DNA of 64,000 bases. Source: Trebonia sp964581815 (GTDB lineage: Bacteria; Actinomycetota; Actinomycetes; Streptosporangiales; Streptosporangiaceae). This document shows positions 43,809-51,369 of the stretch, in pieces. Below the pieces are notes generated by a model, which was not told the origin of the DNA, did no database searches, and saw nothing but the letters and a program-made list of their open reading frames with translations. The stretch lies in contig CAZORE010000023.1 in the NCBI GenBank assembly GCA_964581815.1, forward strand, positions 1 through 64,000, given 5' to 3'. The stretch's first letter is position 1. Each line of letters starts with the position of its first letter. The translations under genes were made by a program, and so were the position numbers.

Positions 43809-45992
43809 ATGCGGTCCGCCCTCGACACCATCCGAGTACCGCCCTACCCGGACGGGACCGCCGAACTCGCCGACCACCTGCTGCGGCTGAACTGCCTGCT
43901 CCGCCAGGCGGTGGACCGCTTCCGCGGCCAGCGCCCGGCCGGGCAGCGCAACGGCCTCGACGGCGTGGTCATCGTCGACGACGAGATCGACCGCTTCCTG
44001 GATTCCGCGCCAGGCGACGCCCGCGGCCGGCCGGGCGAAGCGGACGGCGGCGACCCCGACGACTGCGACCCGGACAGCGGACGGCGCCGCTGCCGGTCGC
44101 GCGCGGTGGCCAGCGCGGACCTGGGCATCGAGCTGCCGCTCGACCTGATCAGGCAGCGCTTTGAGCTGACCGACCTCGAAGTCGACGCGCTGCTGCACTG
44201 CGCGGCGGCGGAGCTGCATCCCGGCTACGGCCGGGTATTCGCCTACCTGAACAACGACATCACCCGGCAGCGCCCGAGCGTGGGACTGATCCTGGCGGTG
44301 CTCTGCCCCGGCTGGGCGGACCGGCTGCGCGGACGACGGGAACTCGGCCCTCGTTCCGGCCTCTTCCACTGGGGCCTGGTGACCGCGCGGTCCGGCGACC
44401 ACCTGGCCGCCGACCTGGACGCCGATCCGGCGGTGCTCGAGTTCTTGCTCGGCGGCCTGGCCGCCGGCCCGACCGCCGCCGCGCCCGGACTGGACGACCT
44501 GGTTGTCTCGGGGAAGGAGCGCGCCGCGGCGCGGCAGGTGGCCGCCTATCTGGGGGATGCCGCGCGGCACAGCCTCAAGTCCACCGTCATCGTGATCTCC
44601 GGGGCGGCCGGGGCAGGCCGCCGCAGCTGCGCGGCGGCGATCTGCGCCGAGCTCGGCTGGCGCCTGCGCCCGTCCGGGGCGGGCGAAACGGACGCCGGGT
44701 TCGCCGCCGGGGTCACGCGCCGGATCCGGGACGCCCGGCTCGTCGGCGAGGTGCCGGGCTTCTACCTTCCGTGCGGCCCCGACGACGAGCCTTCCTGCCT
44801 GGCGGCGGTGACCGAGGCGGTCGCCGCGGGCGGCGGCCCGGCGTTCGTGTTCCCGACGGCCGGCGAACCACCGCGGCTGGGCGACGGCGGCCGGGCCGAC
44901 GTGCTCCGGCTCCACCTCGGCATTCCCCCGGCCGGGGCGCGCGCCCAGGTGTGGCGGCAGGCCCTCGGCCTGCACGGTATCGCCTGCTCCGCCGAGGTGG
45001 CGGCCAGGATCGCGGTCACCTACCCGTTCGCGGTCAGCCGGATCCGGGCGTGCGCGCGGGAAGCCGGGCTGCGGGCGCAGGTGGAGGGAACCAGGGACGC
45101 CGACCTCGCGACCCTGGCCCGGATCTGCCGCGGACAGGTCAGCCACCGCCTGGACCGGCTGGCCCAGCCAGTGCCCAGCCGACACCGCTGGGAGGATCTC
45201 GTACTGCCGCCGGACGAGCTGAGCAGGCTGCGGGAGATCGCCAGCGCGGTGCGGCACCGCGACCGCGTCATGGAGGAATGGGGCTTCGGCCGCACGATGT
45301 CGGCCGGCCCGGGCGTCAGCGCCATCTTCTTCGGGCCTTCCGGCACCGGGAAGACGATGGCGGCCTCGATCCTGGCCGGGGAGCTGGGCGTCGCCCTGTA
45401 CCGGGTCGACCTCTCGCGCGTGGTGAGCAAGTACATCGGGGAGACCGAGCGCAACCTGGACGCCCTGTTCGAGGAGGCCAGGCGGTCGTTCGCCATGCTG
45501 CTGTTCGACGAGGCCGAGGCCCTGTTCGGCAAGCGGTCCGAGGTCAAGGACGCTCATGACCGCTACGCCAACATCGAGGTCGCCTACCTGCTGCAGCGCA
45601 TGGAGCAGTTCGATGGCATCGCCATCCTCGCCACCAACCTGCGCAAGCACCTGGACACGGCCTTCCTGCGGCGGCTGCAGTTCGCGGTCGAGTTCCCGCT
45701 GCCCGCCATGGCCGACCGGCTGCGGATCTGGCAGCGGGTGTGGCCGCGCCGCGCCGAGCTCGGCGCCGACCTTGACCTGGAGTTCATGGCCGGGCATCTC
45801 GAGCTGTCCGGCGGCCACATCAGGAACGTGGCGCTGACCGCCGCCTACCTGGCGGCGCAGGACGCCTCGCCCATCTCGATGCGCCATCTCGTCGCCGCCA
45901 CCCGCCGTGAGATGCAGAAACTGGGCCGTGGCTGCGTGCCCGCGCAGTTCGGCCACTACGCGCCGCTGCTCGAGGACGGGCCGGCGGCATGA
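43809..45992 (+). CDS. eCIS AAA+ ATPase (Pvc15/Afp15-like)
   Basis: 727-aa protein with two nucleotide-binding-like modules. The C-terminal AAA+ domain is intact: Walker A GPSGTGKT near residue 510, Walker B LLFDEAEALFGKR, sensor ILATNLRKHLD and arginine-finger region AFLRRLQF. The first module (near residue 268) has a degenerate P-loop, GAAGAGRRS, with Lys replaced by Arg. Such ATPases are a hallmark of extracellular contractile injection systems and are needed for particle assembly. Start ATG 43809 is preferred over a GTG 39 bp upstream. It overlaps the DUF4255 gene by ATGA. Confidence 0.9.
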   Translation: MRSALDTIRVPPYPDGTAELADHLLRLNCLLRQAVDRFRGQRPAGQRNGLDGVVIVDDEIDRFLDSAPGDARGRPGEADGGDPDDCDPDSGRRRCRSRAVASADLGIELPLDLIRQRFELTDLEVDALLHCAAAELHPGYGRVFAYLNNDITRQRPSVGLILAVLCPGWADRLRGRRELGPRSGLFHWGLVTARSGDHLAADLDADPAVLEFLLGGLAAGPTAAAPGLDDLVVSGKERAAARQVAAYLGDAARHSLKSTVIVISGAAGAGRRSCAAAICAELGWRLRPSGAGETDAGFAAGVTRRIRDARLVGEVPGFYLPCGPDDEPSCLAAVTEAVAAGGGPAFVFPTAGEPPRLGDGGRADVLRLHLGIPPAGARAQVWRQALGLHGIACSAEVAARIAVTYPFAVSRIRACAREAGLRAQVEGTRDADLATLARICRGQVSHRLDRLAQPVPSRHRWEDLVLPPDELSRLREIASAVRHRDRVMEEWGFGRTMSAGPGVSAIFFGPSGTGKTMAASILAGELGVALYRVDLSRVVSKYIGETERNLDALFEEARRSFAMLLFDEAEALFGKRSEVKDAHDRYANIEVAYLLQRMEQFDGIAILATNLRKHLDTAFLRRLQFAVEFPLPAMADRLRIWQRVWPRRAELGADLDLEFMAGHLELSGGHIRNVALTAAYLAAQDASPISMRHLVAATRREMQKLGRGCVPAQFGHYAPLLEDGPAA

Positions 45993-46846
45993 TCGAGGAC
46001 CTGGACGCCTCCCTGAAGGCGATGCTCGCCGGCGAAGCCGCCGCCGGGTCGGGCCTCGCGACCGCGGGCATCTCCTTCGGCGCGCCCGACCCGGCCTGGC
46101 AGGGACAGGGCAGCGGGCTGCAGGTCAACGTCTACCTGTACCGGGTCATCGACAACCGTGAGCTCAGGTCGAACCAGCGGAGCACGGTGCGCAACCCCGA
46201 CGGCTCGGTCACCACCAGCGTGTTCCCGGCTCGGGTGGAGTGCTCGTACGCCATCACCGTCTGGGAGAAGGGATCGGACGTCGCCGGCCTGGAAAAGGAG
46301 CTCGCCGAGCACGCGCTGCTTGGCCAGGTCCTCACCGTGCTGTGGCGCAATCCGGTCATCCCGGCCGGGTACCTGGCCGGCTCGCTGGCCAACGCGGAGC
46401 TGCCGCCGCCCGTCATCGCCGCGGAAAGCGAGGACATGGCGGCCAAGCCCGATTTCTGGAGTGCCCTTGACACCTACGTCCGGCCCGCCATCACCTGCCG
46501 GATCACGCTCGCGGTGGACCTGAACAACGACGTCTCCGGGCCGCCGGCGACGACGATCAGCACCAGCCTGCGGCGGTCCGGCGCTCCCGGCGGCGACGGG
46601 CTGGTGCAGATCGGCGGCGTCATCCGCAACGCGGCCGTGCGCGACCAGACCATCCCCGACGCCTGGATCCTGCTCGACGCCTCGGTGACCGTCGTCTCGG
46701 ACGCGGCCGGGGCCTTCCTCCTGTCCAGCGTAAGCCCCGGCCCGCACCGCCTGACCGTGCGCGCCGTCGGCTTCGCCCAGGGCGGTAGGACATTCAGCGT
46801 GCCCGATCCCAGCGGCTCCTACGACGTCAGCCTGACTCCCCTCTGA
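45989..46846 (+). CDS. DUF4255 tail-terminator protein (Pvc16/Afp16-like) with Ig-like tail
   Basis: 285 aa. Residues 1-190 are the DUF4255 domain (MIEDLDASLKAMLAGE, VNVYLYRVIDNRELRSNQR), which in eCIS and related systems caps the tube/sheath end. Residues about 195-285 add a carboxypeptidase-regulatory-like Ig domain (IPDAWILLDASVTVVSDAAG, VSPGPHRLTVRAVGF), an extension that would decorate the cap. The ATGA overlap with the ATPase gene and 9-bp spacing to the sheath gene place it firmly in the eCIS operon. Confidence 0.87.
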   Translation: MIEDLDASLKAMLAGEAAAGSGLATAGISFGAPDPAWQGQGSGLQVNVYLYRVIDNRELRSNQRSTVRNPDGSVTTSVFPARVECSYAITVWEKGSDVAGLEKELAEHALLGQVLTVLWRNPVIPAGYLAGSLANAELPPPVIAAESEDMAAKPDFWSALDTYVRPAITCRITLAVDLNNDVSGPPATTISTSLRRSGAPGGDGLVQIGGVIRNAAVRDQTIPDAWILLDASVTVVSDAAGAFLLSSVSPGPHRLTVRAVGFAQGGRTFSVPDPSGSYDVSLTPL

Positions 46847-46855
46847 GGTGAAACG

Positions 46856-48817
46856 ATGACGGTACTCAACACCACTCCCGGCGTGTTCGTCACGGAAACC
46901 GCCGCCACCGGCCCGATAACCGGGGTCGGGACCAGCACGACCGCCTTCATCGGGGCGGCGCTCGACGGGCCGCTGCTGACGCCCACGCTGGTGACCAACT
47001 GGACGCAGTTCAAGGGAATTTTCGGCGACTACCTGGTGACACAGCGGGATCAGTACCAGCTGTACCTGGCGTACGCGGTGAAGGGGTTCTTCGACAACGG
47101 CGGCACCACCGCCTACATCGTCCGGGTCGGGACCGCGCAGGCCGCATCGCTGCCGCTCGCCGACCAGGGCAGCCCGCAAGGCACGGCCCTGACCGTCTCG
47201 GCCCTGGAACCGGGTGCCGCGGGCGACGCGGTCAAGGTCGCGGTGACCGAGTCGCAGATCGTCGGCATCGCTCATGGGGCGGTTGTGACCCGGGCCAGTG
47301 CCCCGACCGCCTCCGCCAGCGGTGACACGGTCATCCTGCAGAACTTCAGCGACGCGGCGAGCTTCGTGCCCGGCGACACCGTCACCCTCGAGGGAACGAC
47401 CGAGCGCGCTGTGATCGCCCAGGTGGACGGCACCACTCTGCTCCTGGCCACCAACCTGGCGGCCGCGCACGGCGCCGGCACGGTGCGCATCGCCGATCTC
47501 GCGGCCGGCCAGGCGCAGTTCCGGGTGAGCGGCGGCGCTGGCCTGGAGCCAGGCAGCGTCATCCAGCTGGAGAGCGGCAGCACCAGCGAGTACCAGGTGA
47601 TAGCGGCGGTCGGCGGTGACTTCGTGACGCTGCCGCCGCCGGGCCTGGCCCACGGGTACAGCCTGGACGCCACCGGGACCGCCGCGGCCGCCGTCACCGT
47701 CGCCTCCTTCGAGTTCTCGCTCACCGTGACCAGCTCGCCGCAGCTTCCGGAGAACTGGACCAACCTGTCGATGGACCCGCGGCACAGCCGCTACTGGGGA
47801 TCGGTGGTGCGGTCCTCGTTCGTGAGCCTGGCGCTGCCCGCCGCTCCCAGCGTGCAGAAGCCGCCGCTGAACCAGCCCGCCGCGCTGGCTGCGACCCAGC
47901 TGACCAACGGGACGGCCGACGACGTCAGCAAGATCGGCCTGCCCCAGTACCAGTCGGCGCTCGACGCCCTCGTGCCGCTGCAGGACGTACAACTGGTCTG
48001 CGCGCCGGACCGGACCGACCAGGCGGTACAGCAGGCGGTGGTGGCGCACTGCGAGAACATGCGCGACCGCTTCGCGATCCTGCAGGCCGGACGGTGCAGG
48101 AAACCAAACGGCTCGGCGGATACCGGGCTGCTCACCCAGCAGCGCGCCGGGTGCGAGTCGGACCGCGGCTACGCCGCCCTGTACTACCCGTGGCTCCAGA
48201 TCACCGACCCGAGCAGCCTGACCGGGGCCGGCATGCTGGTGATCCCGCCCTGCGGGCACATCGCGGGGATCTACGCGCGCAGCGACGCCACCGGGGTGCA
48301 GAACTCGCCCGCCAACCAGAGCATCGTCGGCGCCGTCGGGCTCGACGTCAACGTCGACGGCACCACCCAGGGACTGCTCAACGTGGCGGGCATCAACGTC
48401 GCGCGGATCTTCCCTGGCCAGGCGCTGCCGCTGGTCTGGGGCGCGCGCACCACGGCGCCGACCACCCAGACCGCGTGGACCTACATCAGCGTCCGGCGGA
48501 CGTTCATCTACGTCGAGAGCTCGCTGCGGCTCGGCCTGCAGCCGTTCGTCTTCCAGCCCAACGACACCGGGCTGTGGAAACGCATGTACCGGACGATCGA
48601 CGACTTCCTCAACCGGGTGTGGAGATCCGGCGCCCTGTTCGGCAGCAAGGCGGCGGAGGCCTACTACATCCAGATCGACGACGAGAACAACCCGGCCGCC
48701 ACCCGGGCCCTCGGGCAGGTCAATGTCACCATCGGCATGGCGCCGGTCGATCCCGCCGAGTTCGTCGACGTCTCGATCGGCCTGTGGGCCGGCGGCTCAA
48801 CCGTCACCGAGCAGTAG
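46856..48817 (+). CDS. eCIS contractile sheath protein
   Basis: 653-aa phage-tail-sheath-family protein, the contractile outer tube. The N-terminus (NTTPGVFVTETAATGPITGV, then FVGDYL-like GIFGDYLV and FFDNGGTTAYIVRV) and the C-terminus (FIYVESSLRLGLQPFVFQPN, FVDVSIGLW) carry the conserved sheath fold used for inter-subunit handshake strands. Between about residues 105 and 300 is a large Ala/Thr/Gly-rich beta insertion with two SH3/Ig-like stretches, expected on the outer surface. Only one sheath gene is seen in this locus. Confidence 0.92.
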   Translation: MTVLNTTPGVFVTETAATGPITGVGTSTTAFIGAALDGPLLTPTLVTNWTQFKGIFGDYLVTQRDQYQLYLAYAVKGFFDNGGTTAYIVRVGTAQAASLPLADQGSPQGTALTVSALEPGAAGDAVKVAVTESQIVGIAHGAVVTRASAPTASASGDTVILQNFSDAASFVPGDTVTLEGTTERAVIAQVDGTTLLLATNLAAAHGAGTVRIADLAAGQAQFRVSGGAGLEPGSVIQLESGSTSEYQVIAAVGGDFVTLPPPGLAHGYSLDATGTAAAAVTVASFEFSLTVTSSPQLPENWTNLSMDPRHSRYWGSVVRSSFVSLALPAAPSVQKPPLNQPAALAATQLTNGTADDVSKIGLPQYQSALDALVPLQDVQLVCAPDRTDQAVQQAVVAHCENMRDRFAILQAGRCRKPNGSADTGLLTQQRAGCESDRGYAALYYPWLQITDPSSLTGAGMLVIPPCGHIAGIYARSDATGVQNSPANQSIVGAVGLDVNVDGTTQGLLNVAGINVARIFPGQALPLVWGARTTAPTTQTAWTYISVRRTFIYVESSLRLGLQPFVFQPNDTGLWKRMYRTIDDFLNRVWRSGALFGSKAAEAYYIQIDDENNPAATRALGQVNVTIGMAPVDPAEFVDVSIGLWAGGSTVTEQ

Positions 48818-48828
48818 GAGGCAGCGCC

Positions 48829-49263
48829 GTGACCACACCGCGCACCGATCCCTTCCGTAACTTCAACTTCATGGTCGAGATCGACGGCATCGTGCAGGCC
48901 AGCTTCATCGAGTGCTCCGGACTTGAGGACACCACCGAGGTCATCGAGGTCCGGTCGGGCGGCGACTCCACCACCGTCTACAAGCTGCCAGGGAAGACCA
49001 GCTACGGCGACATCACGCTGAAGTGGGGAACCACGGCGTCGACCGAGCTGATGGACTGGCGCCAGGACGTCGTCAACGGCACCGTGACCCGCCGCACCGG
49101 CTCCGTCGTGCTCTACGACCTGGCCAACCAGACCGAGGTGGCCCGCTGGAACTTCTACAACGCCTGGCCGAGCAAGTGGGACGGCCCGGCGCTCAACGCC
49201 AAGGGAAACGACATCGCCATCGAGACCCTCGTGCTGGCCGTCGAGCGGCTGACCAGAGGCTGA
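48829..49263 (+). CDS. eCIS inner tube protein (gp19/Hcp-like)
   Basis: 144-aa T4 gp19-type tube protein. Typical sequence is FRNFNFMVEIDGIVQASFIE, CSGLEDTTEVIEVRSGGD, YGDITLKWGTTAS and WNFYNAWPSKWDGP; the protein would stack as hexamers inside the sheath. GTG 48829 follows AGGAGG; the longer open frame from 48094 lies in the sheath gene. Only one tube gene is visible, while PVC/Afp-type loci have several. Its end enters an 11-bp tandem repeat. Confidence 0.92.
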   Translation: MTTPRTDPFRNFNFMVEIDGIVQASFIECSGLEDTTEVIEVRSGGDSTTVYKLPGKTSYGDITLKWGTTASTELMDWRQDVVNGTVTRRTGSVVLYDLANQTEVARWNFYNAWPSKWDGPALNAKGNDIAIETLVLAVERLTRG

Positions 49264-49288
49264 CCAGAGGCTGACGAGAGGCTGACCA
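49247..49288 (+). repeat. 11-bp tandem repeat at the tube/chaperone junction
   Basis: GGCTGACCAGA occurs at 49247, 49258 and (one change) 49269, and a fourth partial copy at 49280 runs into the next ATG at 49288. Each unit carries a TGA, so stops appear in all three frames in turn. The first copy codes for the end of the tube protein and the second supplies its stop. Confidence 0.75.
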
Positions 49289-49662
49289 TGGTGACCACGC
49301 TGATCATCGAGCACGAGTTCGAGCTGCCCAAGGGGTACGTCGACAAGGCGGGGACCCTGCACCGGACGGGGACCATGCGGCTGGCGACGGCGGCCGACGA
49401 GATCCTGCCGATGCGGGACCCGCGGGTGCAGAACCTGCCCGCCTACCTCATCGTGATCCTGCTGTCCCGGGTGATCGTCCGGCTCGGCACCCTGCCCGAG
49501 GTCAACCCGGGCGTCATCGAGGGGATCTTCAGCGAGGACCTGGCCTTCCTGCAGGACATGTACAACACGGTCAACGGCCTCAAGAGCCGGGTCGACGTCG
49601 TCCGCTGCCAGCACTGCGGCGAGCTGACCGAGGCCGGGGAGGGGGGCCTGGGGGGATCCTAG
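49288..49662 (+). CDS. Putative tail assembly chaperone (gpE/gp41-like), zero-frame product
   Basis: 124-aa protein between the tube gene and the baseplate genes. It looks like the E/41/14-type tail assembly chaperones of contractile phages: a beta-rich N-terminus (TTLIIEHEFELPKGYVDKAG), an AATADEI-like helix (RLATAADEILPMRD), LLSRVIVRLGTLPEVNP and a helical end, then a single CxxC (CQHCGE). The zero-frame stop TAG is at 49660. Upstream of it lie a Shine-Dalgarno-like GGAGG, a G-GGG-GGA heptamer and a stem-loop, so a fraction of ribosomes may continue in the -1 frame to make a longer 172-aa form. Chaperone identity is by pattern and gene order, not by search. Confidence 0.72.
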   Translation: MVTTLIIEHEFELPKGYVDKAGTLHRTGTMRLATAADEILPMRDPRVQNLPAYLIVILLSRVIVRLGTLPEVNPGVIEGIFSEDLAFLQDMYNTVNGLKSRVDVVRCQHCGELTEAGEGGLGGS

Positions 49663-49697
49663 GCTACCCCCTGGACTGGGCCTACCAGGAGGTAGCC
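49650..49697 (+). promoter_or_regulatory. Programmed -1 ribosomal frameshift signal
   Basis: The heptamer G GGG GGA (49650-49656) is in register with zero-frame codons GGG GGA. A 5-nt spacer (TCCTA) follows, then a stem: GGCTACC (49662-49668) with GGTAGCC (49691-49697), one C-A mismatch, and CCTGG (49670-49674) with CCAGG (49685-49689), loop of 10 nt. A Shine-Dalgarno-like GGAGG (49638-49642) lies 7 nt upstream of the heptamer. These are the three elements of bacterial -1 sites such as dnaX. A homopolymer sequencing error in the six Gs is the main alternative. Confidence 0.72.
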
Positions 49698-49805
49698 GCG
49701 CTCAGCACGCGAGTGCACTGGGGCTATGGCGACGTGCTGAACCTTGACCACGCGGAGCGGCGCCGGTGGCTCGGTGAAATCAGGAAACTGGATCAGAAGG
49801 GGTAA
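49656..49805 (+). CDS. Frameshift extension ORF (E'-like; resembles short eCIS DUF6760 proteins)
   Basis: A 49-codon frame in -1 relative to the chaperone gene encodes ILGYPLDWAYQEVAALSTR, HWGYGDVLNLDHAERRRW and GEIRKLDQKG, ending TAA 49803-49805. It has no ATG/GTG/TTG before its conserved beginning; the only in-frame start, a GTG 17 codons downstream of GYPL, would give about 30 aa and lose half of it. From memory it resembles the short DUF6760-type proteins at this place in other actinobacterial eCIS loci. Reading through from the chaperone by the -1 slip gives a 172-aa fusion. The next gene starts 9 bp later. Confidence 0.68.
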   Translation: MLGYPLDWAYQEVAALSTRVHWGYGDVLNLDHAERRRWLGEIRKLDQKG

Positions 49806-49813
49806 GGCTGGCG

Positions 49814-50740
49814 GTGGAGAAGACAGTCCAGACCCTCGGCGAGCTGCTCGCCGCCGACGCGCGGCGGCTGTCGCGGCGCTACCGGGCCGACGGGGCCCGG
49901 GCCGGCCTGCTGCGGCCGCTCATCGAGCGGAACGCGGCCCGGGCGGCGAGGGCGGAGCGGTTCGAGCGGCGCGAGGCAGTGCCGGGGCCGGGCCGCGGCC
50001 CTCTCGCCATGACCGGTTTCCCGGCCGAACCCGGCGGGCTCTTCGACGTCCCGGCCGGGCCCGCCGACGCGCAAGGTTCCCGGACGGGGCCCGCGACCGG
50101 GCCGCCGGTCGCCTCTCCGGCCCGTCCCGCCCGGCCGGGGCCCGCGGACCAGGGCGCGCCGGCCCCCGTGGCGCTGCGCGACCAGCTGCGGCCCATCCTC
50201 GGACCCGGCGTCGACCTGGCCCGGCTGCACGAGGACACCAGGGCCGACGGCTACGCGCGGTCGCTGGCGGCGGACGCGGTGACCGTCGGCCGCGACGTCT
50301 ACTTCCGGTCCGGTGCGCTCGGCCCGCAGTCCACTGCGGGACTCGGGCTGCTGGCCCACGAGCTCAGCCACGTGGCCGCGGGCGCGCGGCCGGACGCGGG
50401 CGAGGCGCGCGCCCGGCCGCACGGCGCCGAGCTGGAAGAGGAACGGGCTCGTGCCGTTGAGCACCGGCTCATCCGTCCGCTGGTCTCGCCGTTGGCCGCG
50501 CAGGCGTACGCGCCGCCCGTTCCCGCGGCAGTTTCCGTCCCCGCCGTTTCCGGGCCCGCCGCGCCTGGCCCCGCCGGGGCGGTCGCCGCCGGGGCCGGGG
50601 CGCCCGCGCCGATGCGGGCGGCGGCCGACCGCCCGGCCGCCGGCCCGGCATCCTCCGGCCTTGACCTGGACCAGCTCAGGCACCGCCTGTTCCGCGACGT
50701 CATGTCGCAGATCCGCGTCGAGTTCGAGCGGGGTGCGTGA
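49814..50740 (+). CDS. DUF4157 (eCIS-core) protein
   Basis: 308 aa. The central DUF4157 domain has the putative metalloprotease motif HELSHV at about residue 182, preceded by DAVTVGRDVYFRSGALGPQ as in this family. The N-terminus is helical and Arg-rich and the C-terminus is Ala/Pro-rich low complexity ending in a short helix (LDQLRHRLFRDVMSQIRVEF). DUF4157 domains are strongly linked to eCIS loci and their cargo proteins. Because this gene sits among structural genes it may be a particle component or chaperone-like factor rather than a toxin. GTG start. Confidence 0.8.
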   Translation: MEKTVQTLGELLAADARRLSRRYRADGARAGLLRPLIERNAARAARAERFERREAVPGPGRGPLAMTGFPAEPGGLFDVPAGPADAQGSRTGPATGPPVASPARPARPGPADQGAPAPVALRDQLRPILGPGVDLARLHEDTRADGYARSLAADAVTVGRDVYFRSGALGPQSTAGLGLLAHELSHVAAGARPDAGEARARPHGAELEEERARAVEHRLIRPLVSPLAAQAYAPPVPAAVSVPAVSGPAAPGPAGAVAAGAGAPAPMRAAADRPAAGPASSGLDLDQLRHRLFRDVMSQIRVEFERGA

Positions 50741-51369
50741 TGGCGGGCGCATCGCTGGCGCAGGCGACCGTCATCAACACCGTCACCGGCGACACCTTCC
50801 AGGTCATGTACAATCCCGAGCAGCTCTCCCTGGACCAGGGCAACAACTTCGCCGAGGTCGCGATACCGGGCCTGAACGCCCCGCCGCTGCAGTACTTGCG
50901 CGGCCGCGGGCGGACGCTCAGCATGGACCTGTTCTTCGACACCTACGAGTCCGGCTTCGACGTGCGCGAGTTCACCGACGGGCTCACCGGGCTGCTGCAG
51001 ACCCAGCCGAGCACCATGGCTCCGCCGGTGCTGCTGTTCGTCATGGGCAGCTTCGTCTTCCAGTGCGTGCTAGCGGACGCCGCGCAGCGGTTCACCATGT
51101 TCGCCTACGACGGGACGCCGGTGCGGAGCACCGTCAGCGCCCGCTTCCACGAGTACGTGGACGTGATCGTCACCACCGAACGCGGCTTCTTCTTCGGGCC
51201 GCCGACCATCCACAACGTCATCGCGGGGGAGACGGTGAGCGCGATTGCCGCCCGGGTTCTCAAGGACCCGGAGCGCTGGCGAGAGATCGCCGACGCGAAC
51301 CACGTCGAGGACCCGTTCAACTTGCCCGCCGGCACCGCCCTGGTGATTCCCGGGAGGGCCGGCTCGTGA
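50740..51369 (+). CDS. eCIS baseplate/tube adaptor with LysM domain (Pvc7/Afp7-like)
   Basis: 209-aa protein. The first part (TVINTVTGDTFQVMYNPEQL, LQYLRGRGRTLSMDLFFDTY) matches the LysM-containing tail adaptor family of contractile systems that joins tube and spike. The C-terminal LysM lies at about residues 155-208 (HNVIAGETVSAIAARVL, WREIADANHVEDPFNLPAGT). Start ATG 50740 overlaps the previous stop by one base (TGATG); its own stop overlaps the next GTG. The compact coupling supports stoichiometric expression with the spike. Confidence 0.88.
   Translation: MAGASLAQATVINTVTGDTFQVMYNPEQLSLDQGNNFAEVAIPGLNAPPLQYLRGRGRTLSMDLFFDTYESGFDVREFTDGLTGLLQTQPSTMAPPVLLFVMGSFVFQCVLADAAQRFTMFAYDGTPVRSTVSARFHEYVDVIVTTERGFFFGPPTIHNVIAGETVSAIAARVLKDPERWREIADANHVEDPFNLPAGTALVIPGRAGS

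Noticed and set aside
43704..45956. 750-aa minus-strand open frame opposite the AAA+ ATPase
   Set aside because: Low-complexity shadow; Walker motifs and homology are on the plus strand. The same applies to the long minus frames at 45956-48259, 56765-58888 and 58837-60540.
49703..49805. Independent short gene starting at the in-frame GTG inside the -1 frame
   Set aside because: It would give about 30 aa and lose the conserved GYPLDWAYQEVAAL part, and has no convincing Shine-Dalgarno site; read-through by frameshift explains the data better.
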